NCBI RefSeq assembly: GCF_016920785.2
Contig: NW_024609835.1
Location: 21,419,108 to 21,483,107 of the forward strand
From: Ixodes scapularis
Lineage: Eukaryota; Arthropoda; Arachnida; Ixodida; Ixodidae
Length of the DNA stretch: 64,000 bases
Reading direction: 5' to 3'
Positions 10,480 through 24,300 of the stretch are shown here, piece by piece (the stretch's first letter is position 1; each line of letters starts with the position of its first letter). The notes below the pieces were generated by a model. The model was not told the DNA's origin. It was given only the letters and a program-made list of their open reading frames with translations, and ran no database searches. Both the position numbers and the translations under genes were made by a program.

Positions 10480-13400
10480 GTTAAACGACTCGACAAGTTA
10501 TCAATGACGGAATTGTTTCAAGCAACATTGATTTCAGGTCCTAGTGCTTCGCGATGGAGCGGAATGCATTCGGCTGCCCGCTTTTGCTCGATTAGAAAAA
10601 GAAAAAAAACATGATGGGGAATAGGACCACAATATGTTCCCATTGAGGCCACCTATTTCAGCAAACGAGCAGATGGCTTCATAGACAGCGGGCGATGTCC
10701 TCTTCCAGGAAGCTACATTGTGTCAAACGCGCAGGCATGTAGTTGGGGGTCTTCAAAGAGGCAGTCCAAATCAAATTTAAATAGTTTAACCTGATAGACA
10801 AACTACGAACTTTTATGCTCTTTGGGCTAAATATGCTCACAGAAATGTAATTTGTAATACATCCAGGATCTATGAAAACAATGCGTTACATACATTATGG
10901 CGGAAGTGCGATCATTATTACAATTATCCCTTTCTTGGGACGTACATATTTATTTTCAAAATATACGTTTTACTCGTATTTTCCATCATAGTTTTGATGG
11001 CCAGCATCCTCTGCCATACTGAAAATTAAAATATGCCGGCTTTTCTGCTGCACATATGTTTCATTAGTCATCATACCGGTCAGGCAAAGAGGAGCAGACA
11101 AGTCCCGGTACGCCGCGACTTAACGCATGTTGCGACGGCCCCTGGGAGTGGTTCCCCGAGATCCGCTAGGAGTAAACGTTACCGGGAAGTTACACTATGT
11201 TGTGTTTATTGGTGCTTTATCACCATTGATTGATGCACTAGTTGTATAAATGATCGCTATCAACGCTCCTATTCTCTACTTTTAAACATAACTCTCTACA
11301 TCACAAGCACGAAAGGAAAGAGAACGTTCCTAAGCAAGAACTTTATGGCAAGATAATTAAGATATAATTACGATATAATTATCTGCGTTCCTAAGTCTGG
11401 AATATATTTATTATAGCCCTTTATTTGTGCCATGAGCTATGTCTATGACATGGTCGAATTTTCATTCATTAATAGCATGACTGAAAACGGCAGCTTAAAT
11501 ATCGTAAACTAAAGAAAATGTTCTTCTAAGCCCCACCTTTTGTTTGCAGAGTCTGTATCAATTTCCGTTAGCACTACATTAAAAAGGATTGCCTTTTAAC
11601 GCAAAGAACATGCATAAAACGTCACACTCCCCGCTATATGCAATCAATATTCTTGCTAATTAAAAGTACAATCATTTCAAGACAAATGCATTGATTAATT
11701 AATCTTAATGAGCCATTATTAGTTTAACATAAAAACACTTGTGGAGGGAGAATCATTTAAAAAAAGATTCCTATTTAAGTCATTGTCAAGACTATTCATC
11801 TAGACTTGAAATGAAGGACCAACTGAGGGGTATATACAAAAATTAAAGGGTGGAATTATTGCAGGGTGCCTAGTAAAATACAAATATATAAAAGCATTTT
11901 TGTTACACACACCTGCTCATTACCTCGCGTAACGCAAGAAGTAGTTCTTAAAGCAAAGCGCTGTACTAGATTTTGCAGTAATACATGAACCACAAAAGCT
12001 AGATACTGCACCATATTTTGCCCCAATGTTTGCATACCGGAATTATTATGGCCTGTATAATTACTGCTACTTACCGAAGCTATATTTAATAGACAAAAGA
12101 TATTTGGACTCCCTCAACCCGCTATGGTTACTGTGACCGTATGTGCTCGCGCACTGTAGCTCAAATCTCGTTGTGCAAAAGCTCGCGTTACAGAATTTAG
12201 GTTTCCTAGGCTCCGTCCTCATCAATGCCCCTTTCGATGTGAGTGACCATTGAACCGGCATCCGTTCTTTTGTCACTACTGCTTTATGCAGGTTATTTAT
12301 AACCTGAAGGCAACAGAGGTGCACCAATGGCTAAGTTTATCAGCTACAGAGGAGACATGAGACGTTCGTTGGGACAGATTAATTTCTCGTATCTTACATC
12401 TCCATACCACAAGTTACGTTTAAACACGGACAATGTTCATACACAGCGTAATTATTTCTTAACGTTAATTCGACCGCCATATTCACAGGGAAAAATAATG
12501 TCCACTAAAGTAGCCATGCTGCGACCTGTTTCCAAATCGTCAGAAAACATTCTTTAACCTCAATTATGACTTTAAATTTTGAATAAACGTAATTAGTTTG
12601 AAGCTTTGTGATTGGCTGCATTCTTAAAGTGCTAAAATTATACCAGGTTATTTTCAATGAGTAGAAATGCTTAATGTTCCAAAACGCCTGGTGCTATACT
12701 TACCAATGCGAAAAAAAGAAAACGCATACTCCTAACAAGCGATCAAGTTGTGCCGCTGTATTTTGAAAACCACCTGTGTCATTTGGTTTCCGCAAAGCAT
12801 CAACAAACAAACAACGACTTCACCTATAAAAAATAACTGCGCCATCAATGGATTTTCAAAACCTTTTTCTTGCCTCATGCCTTTGCAGACATGTTTATCG
12901 TTTTTAGATGATCATTTTATTTTAAAGAAAATTGATTACGGTTAAGACTGGAAGTGGCACCACAACCACATATTGAAATCAACCTAATTCTCTACAGTGT
13001 TGTAAGACCTAAAACAAAGAGCGCTGTGTCGGAAACGATTCAGTAACAAATGAGTTAACGGCGCCATCTAGGAAGAAGCCGCCTACCTACTATCATGGCG
13101 GGAAAATATCGGCTTGAATAACTGTGTTCGTCTCGCCATAGCACACCGAGATGGTGCCACGTGCCAAGTCCACAGCAGGTCGTCGAGAGCGATGTCATGG
13201 GCGCTACCAGCTATTTTTTTTATCAAAACTGAATAAAATATATACAATTTTTATTGTTCAAAAATACGGAGACGTGTATTAGGATACCATTTAGGGCTAT
13301 ATGATTGGGCACAACATTGCTGCTTCTATTCTTAGTGCATCGATGTATGCTCATCGTTCAATCCAGAAATCACATTACAAAAAACCGTCACCAAGCCTCA

Positions 13401-16400
13401 CAGTGACTGCCAAAGTTTCGCTATGAGGCCCAGCTAGATATCTTGTCAGACTTTGACTGCCGCTTAGAGACCTCATGGGGTTCCTTTTTCGAGTTCTTGC
13501 GGCTTGTCCTGACTATTTCTCAATCATATACACTGCAACCTAACGCTAAAATATGTGCAAAGCAAAGCGGAAGCAGAGTCGCTTACTTCACCGCTGGTGT
13601 TAGTGCAATGAGCCCAAGTTCAGTTGATAGTCGATAGTCCCTCCGGTACTCCTACGGAAGCATATGTTGAAGCAAACAAAGAAATGACGAAAAGGGTTTG
13701 AGCCAGCTACTTTAATATCAGCGGCACCAAGTGTGACAATTCCAAAAGAAGTATACTAGGTATAGGTATAGGTAAATTTAAACAAGCAGTAACGGAGCCT
13801 CTTTTACCGTAAACCACTTCCAGTTCAGCCTGTCTCCTATATTTGAAAAAGCAAGAACTACGCGTCTTCGTAATCTCTCTCGGCAGAATTTGAAGTCCCT
13901 CTCGTCAGAAACTTATAGAAGGCGTGACGACCGACTGGTGTACTATTGATCGATGTGTGTTCAGGAGCCCTACGATGCCAATAAAAAAGCACAATTACTG
14001 GTTTACTTCAAACTCCATGTCAAATGTCAAAGGGGTCTATTCTCACATTCTTATAGAAACCTGGTTGCATAAGAGGTGTTATACGAGGATTCTCGCTCAA
14101 AAACGAATCGACGGCTTTGTAATATTTCTTGCATTTTTTAATGGAAGACCCTGTGCGTGCACCAGCTCACGTCGCGTCAGCAACCGTGCGTCGTCACCGT
14201 GAATCTTAAAGTTAGTCAAAGAGAAACTCCACGCTACGCGTTTTGGACTGTTGCTGACTGAATTCGTTGCCTCGTCACCTAGTCGACGCCAGCTGAACAA
14301 CTGCGCTTATGGAGACTGGCATACAGCAAGCGGTGTTTTAGACGGCGAGTTCAGATACCGTTAGTATCTGCACTCTGACTCTCTCGGCGTTTTCGCGAGC
14401 GATGTCGTCTAGCAGTGACTGACCCTGAACCTTCACGTGGAGAAAGATTTACACGGACGGTGAAAGAGCTGCTTTAGGTTAAAGAGCCCCGGCGATAAGG
14501 AAACAAATCTAGTGATGTGTCTAACTGACTGCCAATCTCCCGACACTCCTGGGACATCTCATTTATTACTGTTGTTCTTACAAGTGTTCCGTTTTTACTG
14601 ATACAGAAAAGCGTTACGATCAAAGGGCAAGTTGGTTTGGGCATAATGAAATGAGAGTATAACGAAAATGTGAGGACAGCCCATATGGTTTAGGGTTATT
14701 TTTCGTCTTTCTTAATACGTGTCATGAACTAATCGTAATTTCACGCAGGTTACAAAAAACAAGTATCAGTATATTTGAGGCCAGGCGCCGGCCTGCGGGC
14801 CTCAGTTGATTGGTTGAAATTCCAGCCTATGCGCCCACAACATGGCCGCGGCATATTGCAGAAAAGACGATATATAAATAAAATTGTGATTTTCACTTCA
14901 AGAGGTCCCAATGCTCCGTCCTCCGCTTGGGCGTGGCAGATGTTCTTTGTCAGTTTGGGACGTGCGCTCCAAAAAACTGTTTTGCTGGTTCGTCGGGTAC
15001 CTGGTTGCTTTTAGTGTTAACGGCTGACAGATAAACTGCCTGAACCCAAGGCAAAACATTTTGCTTTCGAAAAAAAAAATAATAGCAATCATTGATTTTC
15101 ATATTGAAGATGATATGCAGCAGGTTAGGTTGTGCAACAAAAACTTCGGATTCGGAAATGGTGCTGGCAGCGCTTCAAGGTGAAACACAAAATTTGATTT
15201 TTTCTTGATGTGTCTAAATTTCTCAAAAAGGCTATTAGTATTCTCACAGTAATATCTCAACCTTGTCGCATGGCTTATATCAGGGGTCTCCAAACTTCTT
15301 GACTAAGCGTCCGAATTAGGGATCTGTCGCATACTAGATAAATGTAAGAAAAGAGTAATTATAAAAGGGGAGAAACTAAATGAACAATCCTAGATAACCA
15401 TTTCAATGCAGAACAAAATATTTCAAAGTAACTATTAAAAATATTACCCTAACGTGGATTAATACGCATACTTCAATACTTCATTTTAAAATTTGATATT
15501 CATCAAAATATGATCTTACACAGGAATTTGGACGAAGAAAAACCGCCAGGCATAAATCAAAGCGAATAGGAAATTCGGCACATTCGCCCAGAGCAAAACA
15601 CTAAGGAGAATGATAATACTAAGGCTGACGATATTCCAGAGTTGTGACAAAGGACACTAAACAGAATGCAGATGAGAATGCATAGTAATTTGGACATAGT
15701 TACAGAGATATGAAACAGCGGTCTAAGAATTTTGACGCTATGAATGACAATCTTCACATAATAATATGGCGAGAGGGCCCGTATTAGAATGCAGTTTTTC
15801 TCTCTTTTTTTGTATCTCCGTTTGCGCATTTAGAGCTCGTTGCAGTGCCGTTTCTTCACATGCACGTCATTTTGCGCCGGAAGCAGTCGGTCTTCTCGAA
15901 GTAGGCCGCGGGCCGGGCTTCATTGGAAGGATTGGGGCCAGCCATGGGGCGGTCAGAAGACTTCCGAGAGCAGGGCCTGGCCCGCTGTCCGGGGTTTAGA
16001 GATTCCTGGTTTTAATTATGATGTTTCCTAACCAGCTCGATTTCATACTTTCGGTCCTTAAGTATAAATAACTTGTTTATAAATAATTATTATCATTGGC
16101 AGAAGCACTCAAGTGCCTTCGTTAGATGAAGTCTCTTCGTGAGCCAGAAGAGTCGAATGTTATGTTATGATAGAGTATACCTGCAGTACCTTAAAATTTC
16201 AAAATAGAGCGATACCTTCTAGTGCGAAAGGCGAGATCAATGTGCGTGACTGTGATCGACCACGCTCGACTGCCCGAGAGGTCTGTAATAGCAAAGTTGA
16301 GCAGCCAATTAAACAACACCGCGGCATTTTTGCAACTGTGTGGATGCGCCGAGCACTAAAAAATACCTAGTTCTTCGCTATAAAAAAAAAAGAAAAAAAA

Positions 16401-17030
16401 ACAACAATAATCTTCGCGCAAATATTTTTTTTTTTTTTAAATTACATTTAAACAACATTTTAACCGAAAGTGATTTTAAGCCATTTCATGTAGGAAAGAA
16501 GTCGCCGTGGAACGCTACACTTATACACATGGTATAGATCATGGTTACTCGAAACAAGATCAACATAAAGGTGGTGTTACTTTAAAGCTGCAATCATCCT
16601 CATAATGTAGATATAATTATGGCTGGCCCATAAGCTTTCTAGCTTTACACGCAAGAAGTTGTAGAATGTTGCTTTTATATTGTTCGGGCCCCGTAATATG
16701 GAAAAAAAATTTCTTCATGGAATGCAGTTACACAGTTAGGTGCTTGCGTTTAGATCGAATTTGTTTCCAGCGTATCGTCGAAATTTTAAACAATCCCTTA
16801 TGTGGACAACCGAGAGGTCAGGGGAATGAAGCTCTCGGCTACTTCTGTCCCGCCGCGTATCTGTATGACGTGCGTCCGGTCCGGCGAACTGCCTCTGATT
16901 GCCGCGCTACCAGCGGGCATGGGCAGACGTTGTTTTGTTGTAATCAAATATGATTCATATAATTTATAACGCTAAATAAAGGTAAAGTTGTTCTCCAAGT
17001 ATAGATAGCTTTTACGGTTGTTATCGTAAC
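10480..17030. other. Unclassified AT-rich non-coding stretch
   Basis: I see no exon, RNA gene or recognisable transposon domain. Open frames here are short and lack motifs. A minor direct repeat (TAGGTATAGGTATAGGTA, near 13757) is the only simple structure noted. Confidence 0.45.
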
Positions 17031-18005
17031 TTTCTCTTTTACTTTTCCAACGTGTCTGGGCGAGCCTTCTCTCCCTCCGAACTCGCGCCTCGAAATGTGC
17101 TGGCCTCTGGCGCCGGGAAGTCGGTGGACCGTTAAGGTTCTGTTGTACTGCGACGTCGAGCTATCAAACGAAGTGCAGCGCAGAGCGTACAGAAGCTGAT
17201 TAGTCGCAGATATCGAGTTCCTGCTCGCCGGCCAATGAGAGGCGCACTTAATGCGCTAAACTGCGTTCGCTAGCCCACACCCTCGATTGTCTCCTGTTTC
17301 CTCTTCTTCATCGACAACACACAGATACGCTCAACGTCGGAGCATAACAGAGCCGTTATGCCCGGGTCCTACTAGCGCGGCAAACAGAAAGAAACGACAG
17401 CGACAAGCCTGAAACCAGAGTATTTTCTGATTTGACAGGCTTTGTAGAATAAAGGAGGCTATTCTCAAACACGAGTATCTGCACGCCAGGGTATCTTTGG
17501 CGGGCTTCCAACCACTCGTGCTTATCTCACGCGCACGGAACGACTAAACACCTGCCCATTGTGCAATCGCGAGTGTGCTGCATGTTTGAGGCTTGTCGCT
17601 GTCGTTTGTTTTAGTTTGTCGCTCTAGTGGGACTCGGGCATTAGAACAAGCGACAGATGCGAGCCCGCGAGCCGTGAGCTGTGGCGCTTCTGGGAGTACG
17701 TCACCGTGAGAAGTTTGTGCCACGTTCGTGCGAGCGCGGTTTTCTTCTCTTTATGGTGGAGACTTGTTGTTTTTCTGATCTGGTTAAGTGTTATGTGTAA
17801 GGAGTCAGCCCAATGACGGTCGCGAGCAGAGGACAAAAGACGACGAAGTGAAGACGTTGTTCGGGCAGTGCGTTTGTCGCCATGTTGGCGTTGCTCGCCG
17901 TGTTCTGATAATGAACGAAATTATGAAGTAAACACGGGCGACGAGCAAGTTCCCACCCCCGTGGATAACCCCACAACGCAAGCGGACACAAGTGTGTCAG
18001 CCCGC

Positions 18006-18190
18006 GCACCTGACTTCAGCGGCCGCATAGAAGAGATTAGCGGCTCGAACGGCACTTCGTGGACATCGTGGTACGGTTGTCTCCAGTTTTATTTTCAAGC
18101 GAACGACGTGACTGATCCAATCAAGCAACGGGCGCACTTCACAACGTTATGCGGAGCACACACCTACGACATTGTGCGTGTCATTGTGTG
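18006..18190 (+). pseudogene. Ty3/gypsy-like gag fragment
   Basis: The frame beginning at 17868 contains PDFSGRIEEISGSNGTSW, then WYGCLQFYFQANDVTD, then KQRAHFTTLCGAHTYDIVR. The F-x-G-x-I...W...YF-AND-TD...QRA-F...CG...TYD pattern is the N-terminal region of a gypsy-type retrotransposon gag. The frame collapses by 18236 and no protease, RT or integrase follows. Flanking LTRs were not identified; the 17.0-17.9 kb region is GC-richer and could hold a decayed LTR. Confidence 0.6.
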
Positions 18191-19367
18191 TGAATTTTTG
18201 TCATCCCCACACCACCTGCTGCGCCAAGTAAGATGACAACTACTGCCGAAAGCCGGGACTCAAATGGTTTTGAGGTTTCAAGTTCCAACGGATGAAAGGT
18301 AGGCTGTTTTTTGGCCTTCTCCTCTCGCTGCAGTTTTTGATTAAATGTTTGTGCCAACAGAACCTAACTGTCGCTAGTGGAAATTTATATTAATTGTTTC
18401 ATTTTGTCAATAGCTGCAACGGTTTCAAAACGCAAAACCAAACTCTATCATTGTTTCCGATTCCCCTCGTTCAAGTCCCTCGTAGCGATAAATATGTGTC
18501 ATTGCCGAATAACGGGAGACTTCTCTAATATCAAGTTCGAGCACATGCACACATCAAAAGATGGTAAACTTGTTGCAGTGAGTTGTTTATTTGAGACTTT
18601 TGTAAGCGATTCACGGGTCTGTTCGCGAGGAGTAAAAATGAGCCTAAATATTTTTCGATCAACTGAGAATAAGCGAGGAGCGATCCATACTGGTTTCCCA
18701 TTTCGTTCAGCAGTGACGCACACTTAACTTTAAGTAATAAGATCAAGAACTAATACATGTTCAAGATGAAGACCCAGTGCAAGGAGAGGGGCTCTGTTTT
18801 CTAACCACATTGCTTAGTTTCCTTCAGTTGCAAGACACTGTCGTCGGTCTTTACTTATGTAATCAAATTCGAGATGTTTTAAAATTAGCGAGGAGGAATT
18901 TAACTCAAGGACGAGATAAACACAGAGAAGACACCAGTATTTAGGGTCGTAGTATTCAACTTGAAGGGTCGTTCTCTGAAAGGAAATACAGTATTCAATG
19001 CTCACTGTTTTCACATAACCATGTAAACATAGAAAGGCCAATCAAGCAATTAGTTCAACTTTTCTTTATATGTTCCACACCTGTGGCTGGAAGGCGCAAG
19101 GCTTGTGGATATACGGCAAGAAGCTCGAAAACGAGCACGAACCTAGAGACATTCTATATAAATTTAGTGAAGTGTCTCTGCAAGGTCGCATACCATGACC
19201 TTCATTACACAAAATCATAAGTTTTTATCCTGTTTTGCTGTAATTCAATTCTTCGATTCTTGTGTGTCAAATAGTGAGAAATTTTCTATGTATTTTCTAC
19301 TGCCTGTGGAATAACAATTGATGTAAAGGAACAAGCATTGCATATTTTTTGTGTATGTGTCACTCTT

Positions 19368-19502
19368 CTTGCTTTGCTAGGCTTCTGCGGCTTGCTGCTA
19401 GTTTTCGTGTTTCAGTTCTTGCTCCTGTGCGTTTCAACGGACATTAATCAGCATTGAAACGCGAAAACCAGCAGCAAAGCAGCACAAGCCTAGCAAAGCA
19501 AC
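19368..19502. repeat. Foldback element
   Basis: The left arm TTGCTTTGCTAGGCTTCTGC through GTTTTCGTGTTTCAG pairs with the right arm (CATTGAAACGCGAAAACCAG through CTAGCAAAGCAA). The arms are about 48 bp around a loop of about 35 bp. It lies between genes and has the form of a miniature inverted-repeat element. Confidence 0.6.
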
Positions 19503-19719
19503 ACGCAATCCGGGGAAAAACAAAACAAAACAGCTACAATTTCAATTTTTAGGTTAGGTGGCGCAAGCTATCGCCCATCCATCCAAACACAATTGCACTG
19601 CCCTACGTTTTCGGTTTTGTTTCACCGCACCGACATTTTGCCTTTCGTACGGCCCTCCGGGCACCAGGGGATTCAAATGGTGCTGCGTACTCCCAAGGTT
19701 TTAAAACCCTTGATAGTTC

Positions 19720-19895
19720 TTTTTACGAATAGCGGCAATCAATACAAATAACAAAGCACAATCCACTGGAACAAAACGAAGTAATTCAGTTCAGTCTTCT
19801 GCTGTGCGCTGCCAATCGCTTCCTAAAACCAGCACTGTCGTGCAGTCGGCGTTTCAAAGAATGTCGCTACTTGTAGGAAGCTCTTGTATCTAGCT
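19720..19895 (+). repeat. Dispersed repeat matching 41060-41240
   Basis: Copy of the repeat in ZIP intron 1, same strand. It ends with the near-identical GTCGCTACTTGTAGGAAGCT. Class unknown. Confidence 0.55.
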
Positions 19896-20220
19896 ACTTC
19901 ACCAGGTTTTAGCTGTTCGGGTCCTATGGGCGGTATAGGAAGTTGCACTACTCTGGCGACGTCGTCTACTCCGGACGAGCATTGGAAGTATGAATTCCCA
20001 CTACAAAAGCCAGTCTCTTGGCAATCTGCATTATTTGTATGAAATGTTTGTGTACAGGTTGTCGCAGTTATCCCGCGCCTCCGCAGCGGCGCTTTGTTCT
20101 AGAAAATTGGTCTATCGATTAAAGTGGAAAAAAACGCAGGCAAGGGAATGAATAAGTTCCATGATACAAAAAAAAAAAAAGCGAGACTGGGAACAAATCA
20201 GAAAATATCGGACAAGCATA

Positions 20221-20387
20221 CACACAATCTCAAAACACAGCTACCGCTCTTATTTCACATTGTCACTAATATGCACTCGTGCACCCTCCATGCGATGAGA
20301 ATGGTTACCTTCGGGGAGGGTTGACGATTGTATAAATGTGACAATGTGAAATAAAAGCAGTAGCTGAATTTTAAGACAGTGTGTGTG
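20221..20387. repeat. Foldback element (MITE-like)
   Basis: Arms of about 48 bp: CACACAATCTCAAAACACAG through TTATTTCACATTGTCAC on the left, inverted at the right (GTGACAATGTGAAATAAAAG through CAGTGTGTG). It lies just beyond the 3' end of the zinc transporter gene. No coding content. Confidence 0.6.
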
Positions 20388-20934
20388 CATGTCGGTTTTT
20401 TTTTTATTGTTCCGAGTTTTGTTTTTTATTGCGAAATTTGTTTATGCCTTCCTCTGCGCGCTGAGACTTTTGATTTCGCCACGTATGGCAAGATTCCTTT
20501 CCCTCCAAAGGACTTGGCGCAAATATCAATTTCGCCAATCAAAACGCGGATAAGGGAGACAACCCCTTCAGAATGGCCATGGTAGGCGTACAGTAGTCGA
20601 TATAGCGCATAAGTAACACGTTGTGTACAGTTTTCCGCACAAGAGTACAAGCACCTCTTTTCCTTAAAAGGTTTTTTGGGAATACTAAGCCAATTCACGG
20701 TGGTTCTTCCCTTGGCTCTGATTTTAACCCTGCATACCAGCTCACGACACAAGCAAGGTAAACAACAGAAAGTTCATTTTATATTACCGTCTTCAGGTTC
20801 GCTGCTTTCGGATCATCTCAATTCCAGCTTGACCAAGCTCGCATCAAGCTTTTATTATCACAAAGTTCGTCTCGAAAAATAAGCACAGCAGCGTCCACTG
20901 TTTCTGATTAGTATATGTACAAATATAGACATTA

Positions 20935-20940
20935 TTTATT
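20935..20940 (-). promoter_or_regulatory. Candidate polyadenylation signal of the ZIP gene
   Basis: AATAAA on the minus strand, about 235 nt past the stop codon at 21174. It is the nearest canonical hexamer I noted, giving a 3'UTR of roughly 250-270 nt. Usage is inferred from position only. Confidence 0.45.
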
Positions 20941-21173
20941 ATGATACACATTCGTAAAGTCGAAGGAGTGCCGCATTGTCTGTTGTGCACACTGCCTTTG
21001 TCATATTTGCAAAGTCTGCTATTCTCGCTGCCGTCACTTCACAAAAGCTGCAACCATCATCATGTCCGGAAGGCTTGCATGCCCATAATCACTAAAAGCT
21101 GTGGCCGGAGGTTTCTCGTAGAGTCAAACACGCACGTTGATTTCTCTCACAAAGTCTGGTGGCAAGAAGAATT

Positions 21174-21302
21174 TCAGATGTTCAACTTGTCCTCGTAGAT
21201 GGCGATGACGCACATGAACGCTACGCCGGCGAGGACTCCGATGTTCTTCACGATGAACATCTTGAAGGGACTCTTTCCTCTGTACTGCTTCAGCTCTGGT
21301 AA
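21174..21302 (-). CDS. ZIP exon 13: TM8 and stop
   Basis: 42 codons plus TGA. LPELKQYRGKSPFKMFIVKN is followed by IGVLAGVAFMCVIAIYEDKL and NI. The join VDM-LPEL restores the conserved SLVDMLPEL. The short extracellular C-terminus after TM8 is normal for ZIPs. Acceptor TTTTCCAG/TTACC, phase 0. Confidence 0.9.
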   Translation of the reverse strand, partial: LPELKQYRGKSPFKMFIVKNIGVLAGVAFMCVIAIYEDKLNI

Positions 21303-24300
21303 CTGGAAAATTATTGTTTTTATTAGACAAGAAGCATAATATTCTTGATTACCAAAATAAAGTAATGGATTATTAAGGTAGCATTCTAAAGGTTACCTTC
21401 GGGATGAAATCATACAATGCGTTAAAAGGGCAGTTGTCTGTACACTTCCCGTTAGTCTACTTTCCTGCAGAGCACTCAGAGAGTCAATTATGGCGAACGA
21501 CGAAGACAGTTTATCATGGTCACCATCAATCATAAAATGATTATAAATGATTATGAACTATCTTTGTCGTTCGCTGTAATTCGCTCTCCTTGGAAATCAA
21601 TGCCGCAATTACGTGCACACCTGAAAATGAAATCTGCAATTTGATATCAAGCATGACGTGAGCAAGTGAAACGTTGCACTTAGTGTCACAGGAAAACTTT
21701 CATTAATAGGTCTAGAAATATTACCAGTTTCGTCATTTCCCAAGCTTCCTCGGTCGATTACGAGCATTGGCGCTTCGAGGGCTTTACGTTAAAAAAAACG
21801 CACAGGAGTGTTTAGGAGTGAGGACCTGAGGCTTTACTTTTCTCTAAATAAAGGAAGCATTCTAGAGTGTGCTCAGGCAGCATTTCTCCTGTACAGAGGT
21901 AACCGTACATGTCACATTTCGATGATCTGGTATCACGGAAAAAACGACAAATGTGAGAGTCACACCACATGCCGCATTTGACGCAAACAGCGCCTGATAG
22001 CTTTGGGCTATAACGATGAGTGTACACTTTCAGAAAATCCTGAATGCATACTGTCCCGCGACCTTCTTGTTGATTAGTCAAATAAATCTCTTCTACTCAG
22101 TATATCAAATGGGATGGGCGTGAGGAATCACAACGAAGAGCATGCTGTCTCAACGGAACAAAATTTAAAAGAGAAACGGCCAGGGATGCATTTAAAGCCC
22201 TGACCCCTTAAGAAGCTAACATTTTTAGCACAACCTTGGCGGTCACTCGGAGGAATCGAGAAGCCAACGTCCAGTGTCACCGTTTTTTTCTGTTTTTTTT
22301 TTTTTTTTTTCTGTGGCCAAAAAAAAAAAGTGTTTATTCCATCTGCCCCTGAAAATTCGTGACCACTACAAAATCGGAATACCGGTCAACCTTTCCTTTG
22401 TACAAAGCAAATAAGGACAGACCGGTGAATCGTGTTCCAGCACATCGAATCTCAGCATAAGCTCGGGGGAGGCGGGGGGGGGGGGGGGGGGGGAGAAGGG
22501 GCGTAAATATACTACCCCCCCCCCCAAAAAAAAAAAAAGAAAGAAAAGAAAATTAGTGGGAGAACGTATCTACCATGTCCACGAGCGAGACGTAAAGAAA
22601 GATGCCGGCGGTGACAGTGAGGATCCAGTTGCGTGCGACGATGTTTTCGCCCACTTGGAAGCCCGCGTAGAGGCCCGCAAAGGCGGCCAGGGCCGAGAGG
22701 AAGTTGAGAAAGAGGGCCTTCTTGTAGCCCAGCCCCGTCGAGATCAACACCACGAAATCTCCTGCGAGAGAACAAAAGAAGACGTTTTGGGATATTGCGC
22801 ATTCATCGTTGTGCCCAAGACTAAACCTTGAAATTGAAAAGGGGCCTCCCCGTAGGGCCGTAGCTTTCAATTAACCACTGACGTTTCGCGAAGAGACTTA
22901 TCTCCATGACATACGCAAAGAAATTAAGTTCCTTTCAGAAACGTTGAGGTTTCCAGTAGGAACAACGTTAAAATAGGAAATATTTTAGTGTTCTTCGTAG
23001 ATGCTTGACAACTTTTGTATATCACAAGGCCGACACGTTTTTTGGCGTCGAAATATTTTGGAAGAATTGCAATGGGGATACATTCCTGACGGTTACTATT
23101 TCATTTCGAACAAACTTTGGGGAATGTATTTGAACTAGTAACTAACATGAAAAATGGGTGGACTTCGGCACAATGCTTTCTTTCATGAAGCAGAATGAAG
23201 CAGAATAAAACAAAACAAAAACAAACAACGAGAAGTATATAGTTCAAACATTTAGCTTCTAAACATTGTATCACGTTACGGGCTCTCGGCTGTTTTGAAG
23301 GCCAGCTCAAGAAGTAGGCAGGGGAGCGTTGGGTCGTGGTCCTTTCCAGTAAGTATCAATCAGTGTCTACGTTTTGTAGAATAACTGCGTGTAGTCATTT
23401 CTTAAGAAGGGCAGACAAAACAAGAAGCGAACATATATTTAAAATAATTTCTTTAAAATTAACCTGAAACACTTCTTATTTTGTATTTCTACATCCTGAG
23501 GACACCAGTCCGTTACTCATGTGTTTCCAGGATCTCAATCATGCATCTAATACGTTTTATCATTGGCTCTCTTGGCTATTGGATCTTGGACGATTTTGTT
23601 ATATATGATGTTATTTTGTTACGCTTTACAGACTTGTTTGAAAAAAAGAACCGGGAAAGCAGCACTTATAGTTTATGCAGGTGCGTTTACAGCCAGGGGG
23701 ACAAGCATAGGAGCTATCGTAACGATCAGTCGGCTAGGTAGGCAACATTTGTTAATTAAATTTTGATATGTAAAAATAGACATTTGGCTTTAATTAGAAA
23801 CTTGCTAAGCATCATCTAAAGCCACTGAGGACAACGCAGGGCAGCATTTTACAATACTCCGTAAAAGAGCTCCATTTTGACGCGTTTCGCGTTTTGTGGT
23901 TTCGTGTTGGACGCGTTTTAACCAGAACAAAACACAGGGCCAAGAAACGTGCCAGGGTCTACGGCGGGCGGCGACGCAGACGACCAAGTCGAGTAGCGGA
24001 GCGGGTTTGGCGCTCGGGTTGAGAGATGGCGCAACCTCCTTATCCAGACTGCTCGCGACCATCGTGGTTTATTAAATTGAACACAATTTTTTTTTAATGT
24101 ACCTTTGGTTAAAAAAGAAACGAGGACAATAAAAGCTAAACTTAAAGTGAAAAAAAAACGCGTTCGCATAACGACGGCGCTTCTGCTGCCAACGGATTTC
24201 GTTCGCGTGCCGTCTGCTTTCTTTCACTGGTCGGTTACACCTTCGGACGCTGCTCCCGATGCCATCTATCAATACACGCGCCAAACACACCCCGCAACTC

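Noticed and set aside
12067..12327. 86-codon minus-strand frame
   Set aside because: No domain, no splice-supported neighbours; likely chance.
17868..18236. Complete 122-codon protein
   Set aside because: Only the middle 60 codons match gag; the start and end look like random read-through.
22512..22870. Reading ZIP exon 12 through to a stop (ending VDTFSH)
   Set aside because: ATG/GTAGAT is a donor, and splicing to exon 13 restores the conserved VDMLPEL; the read-through end is intron.
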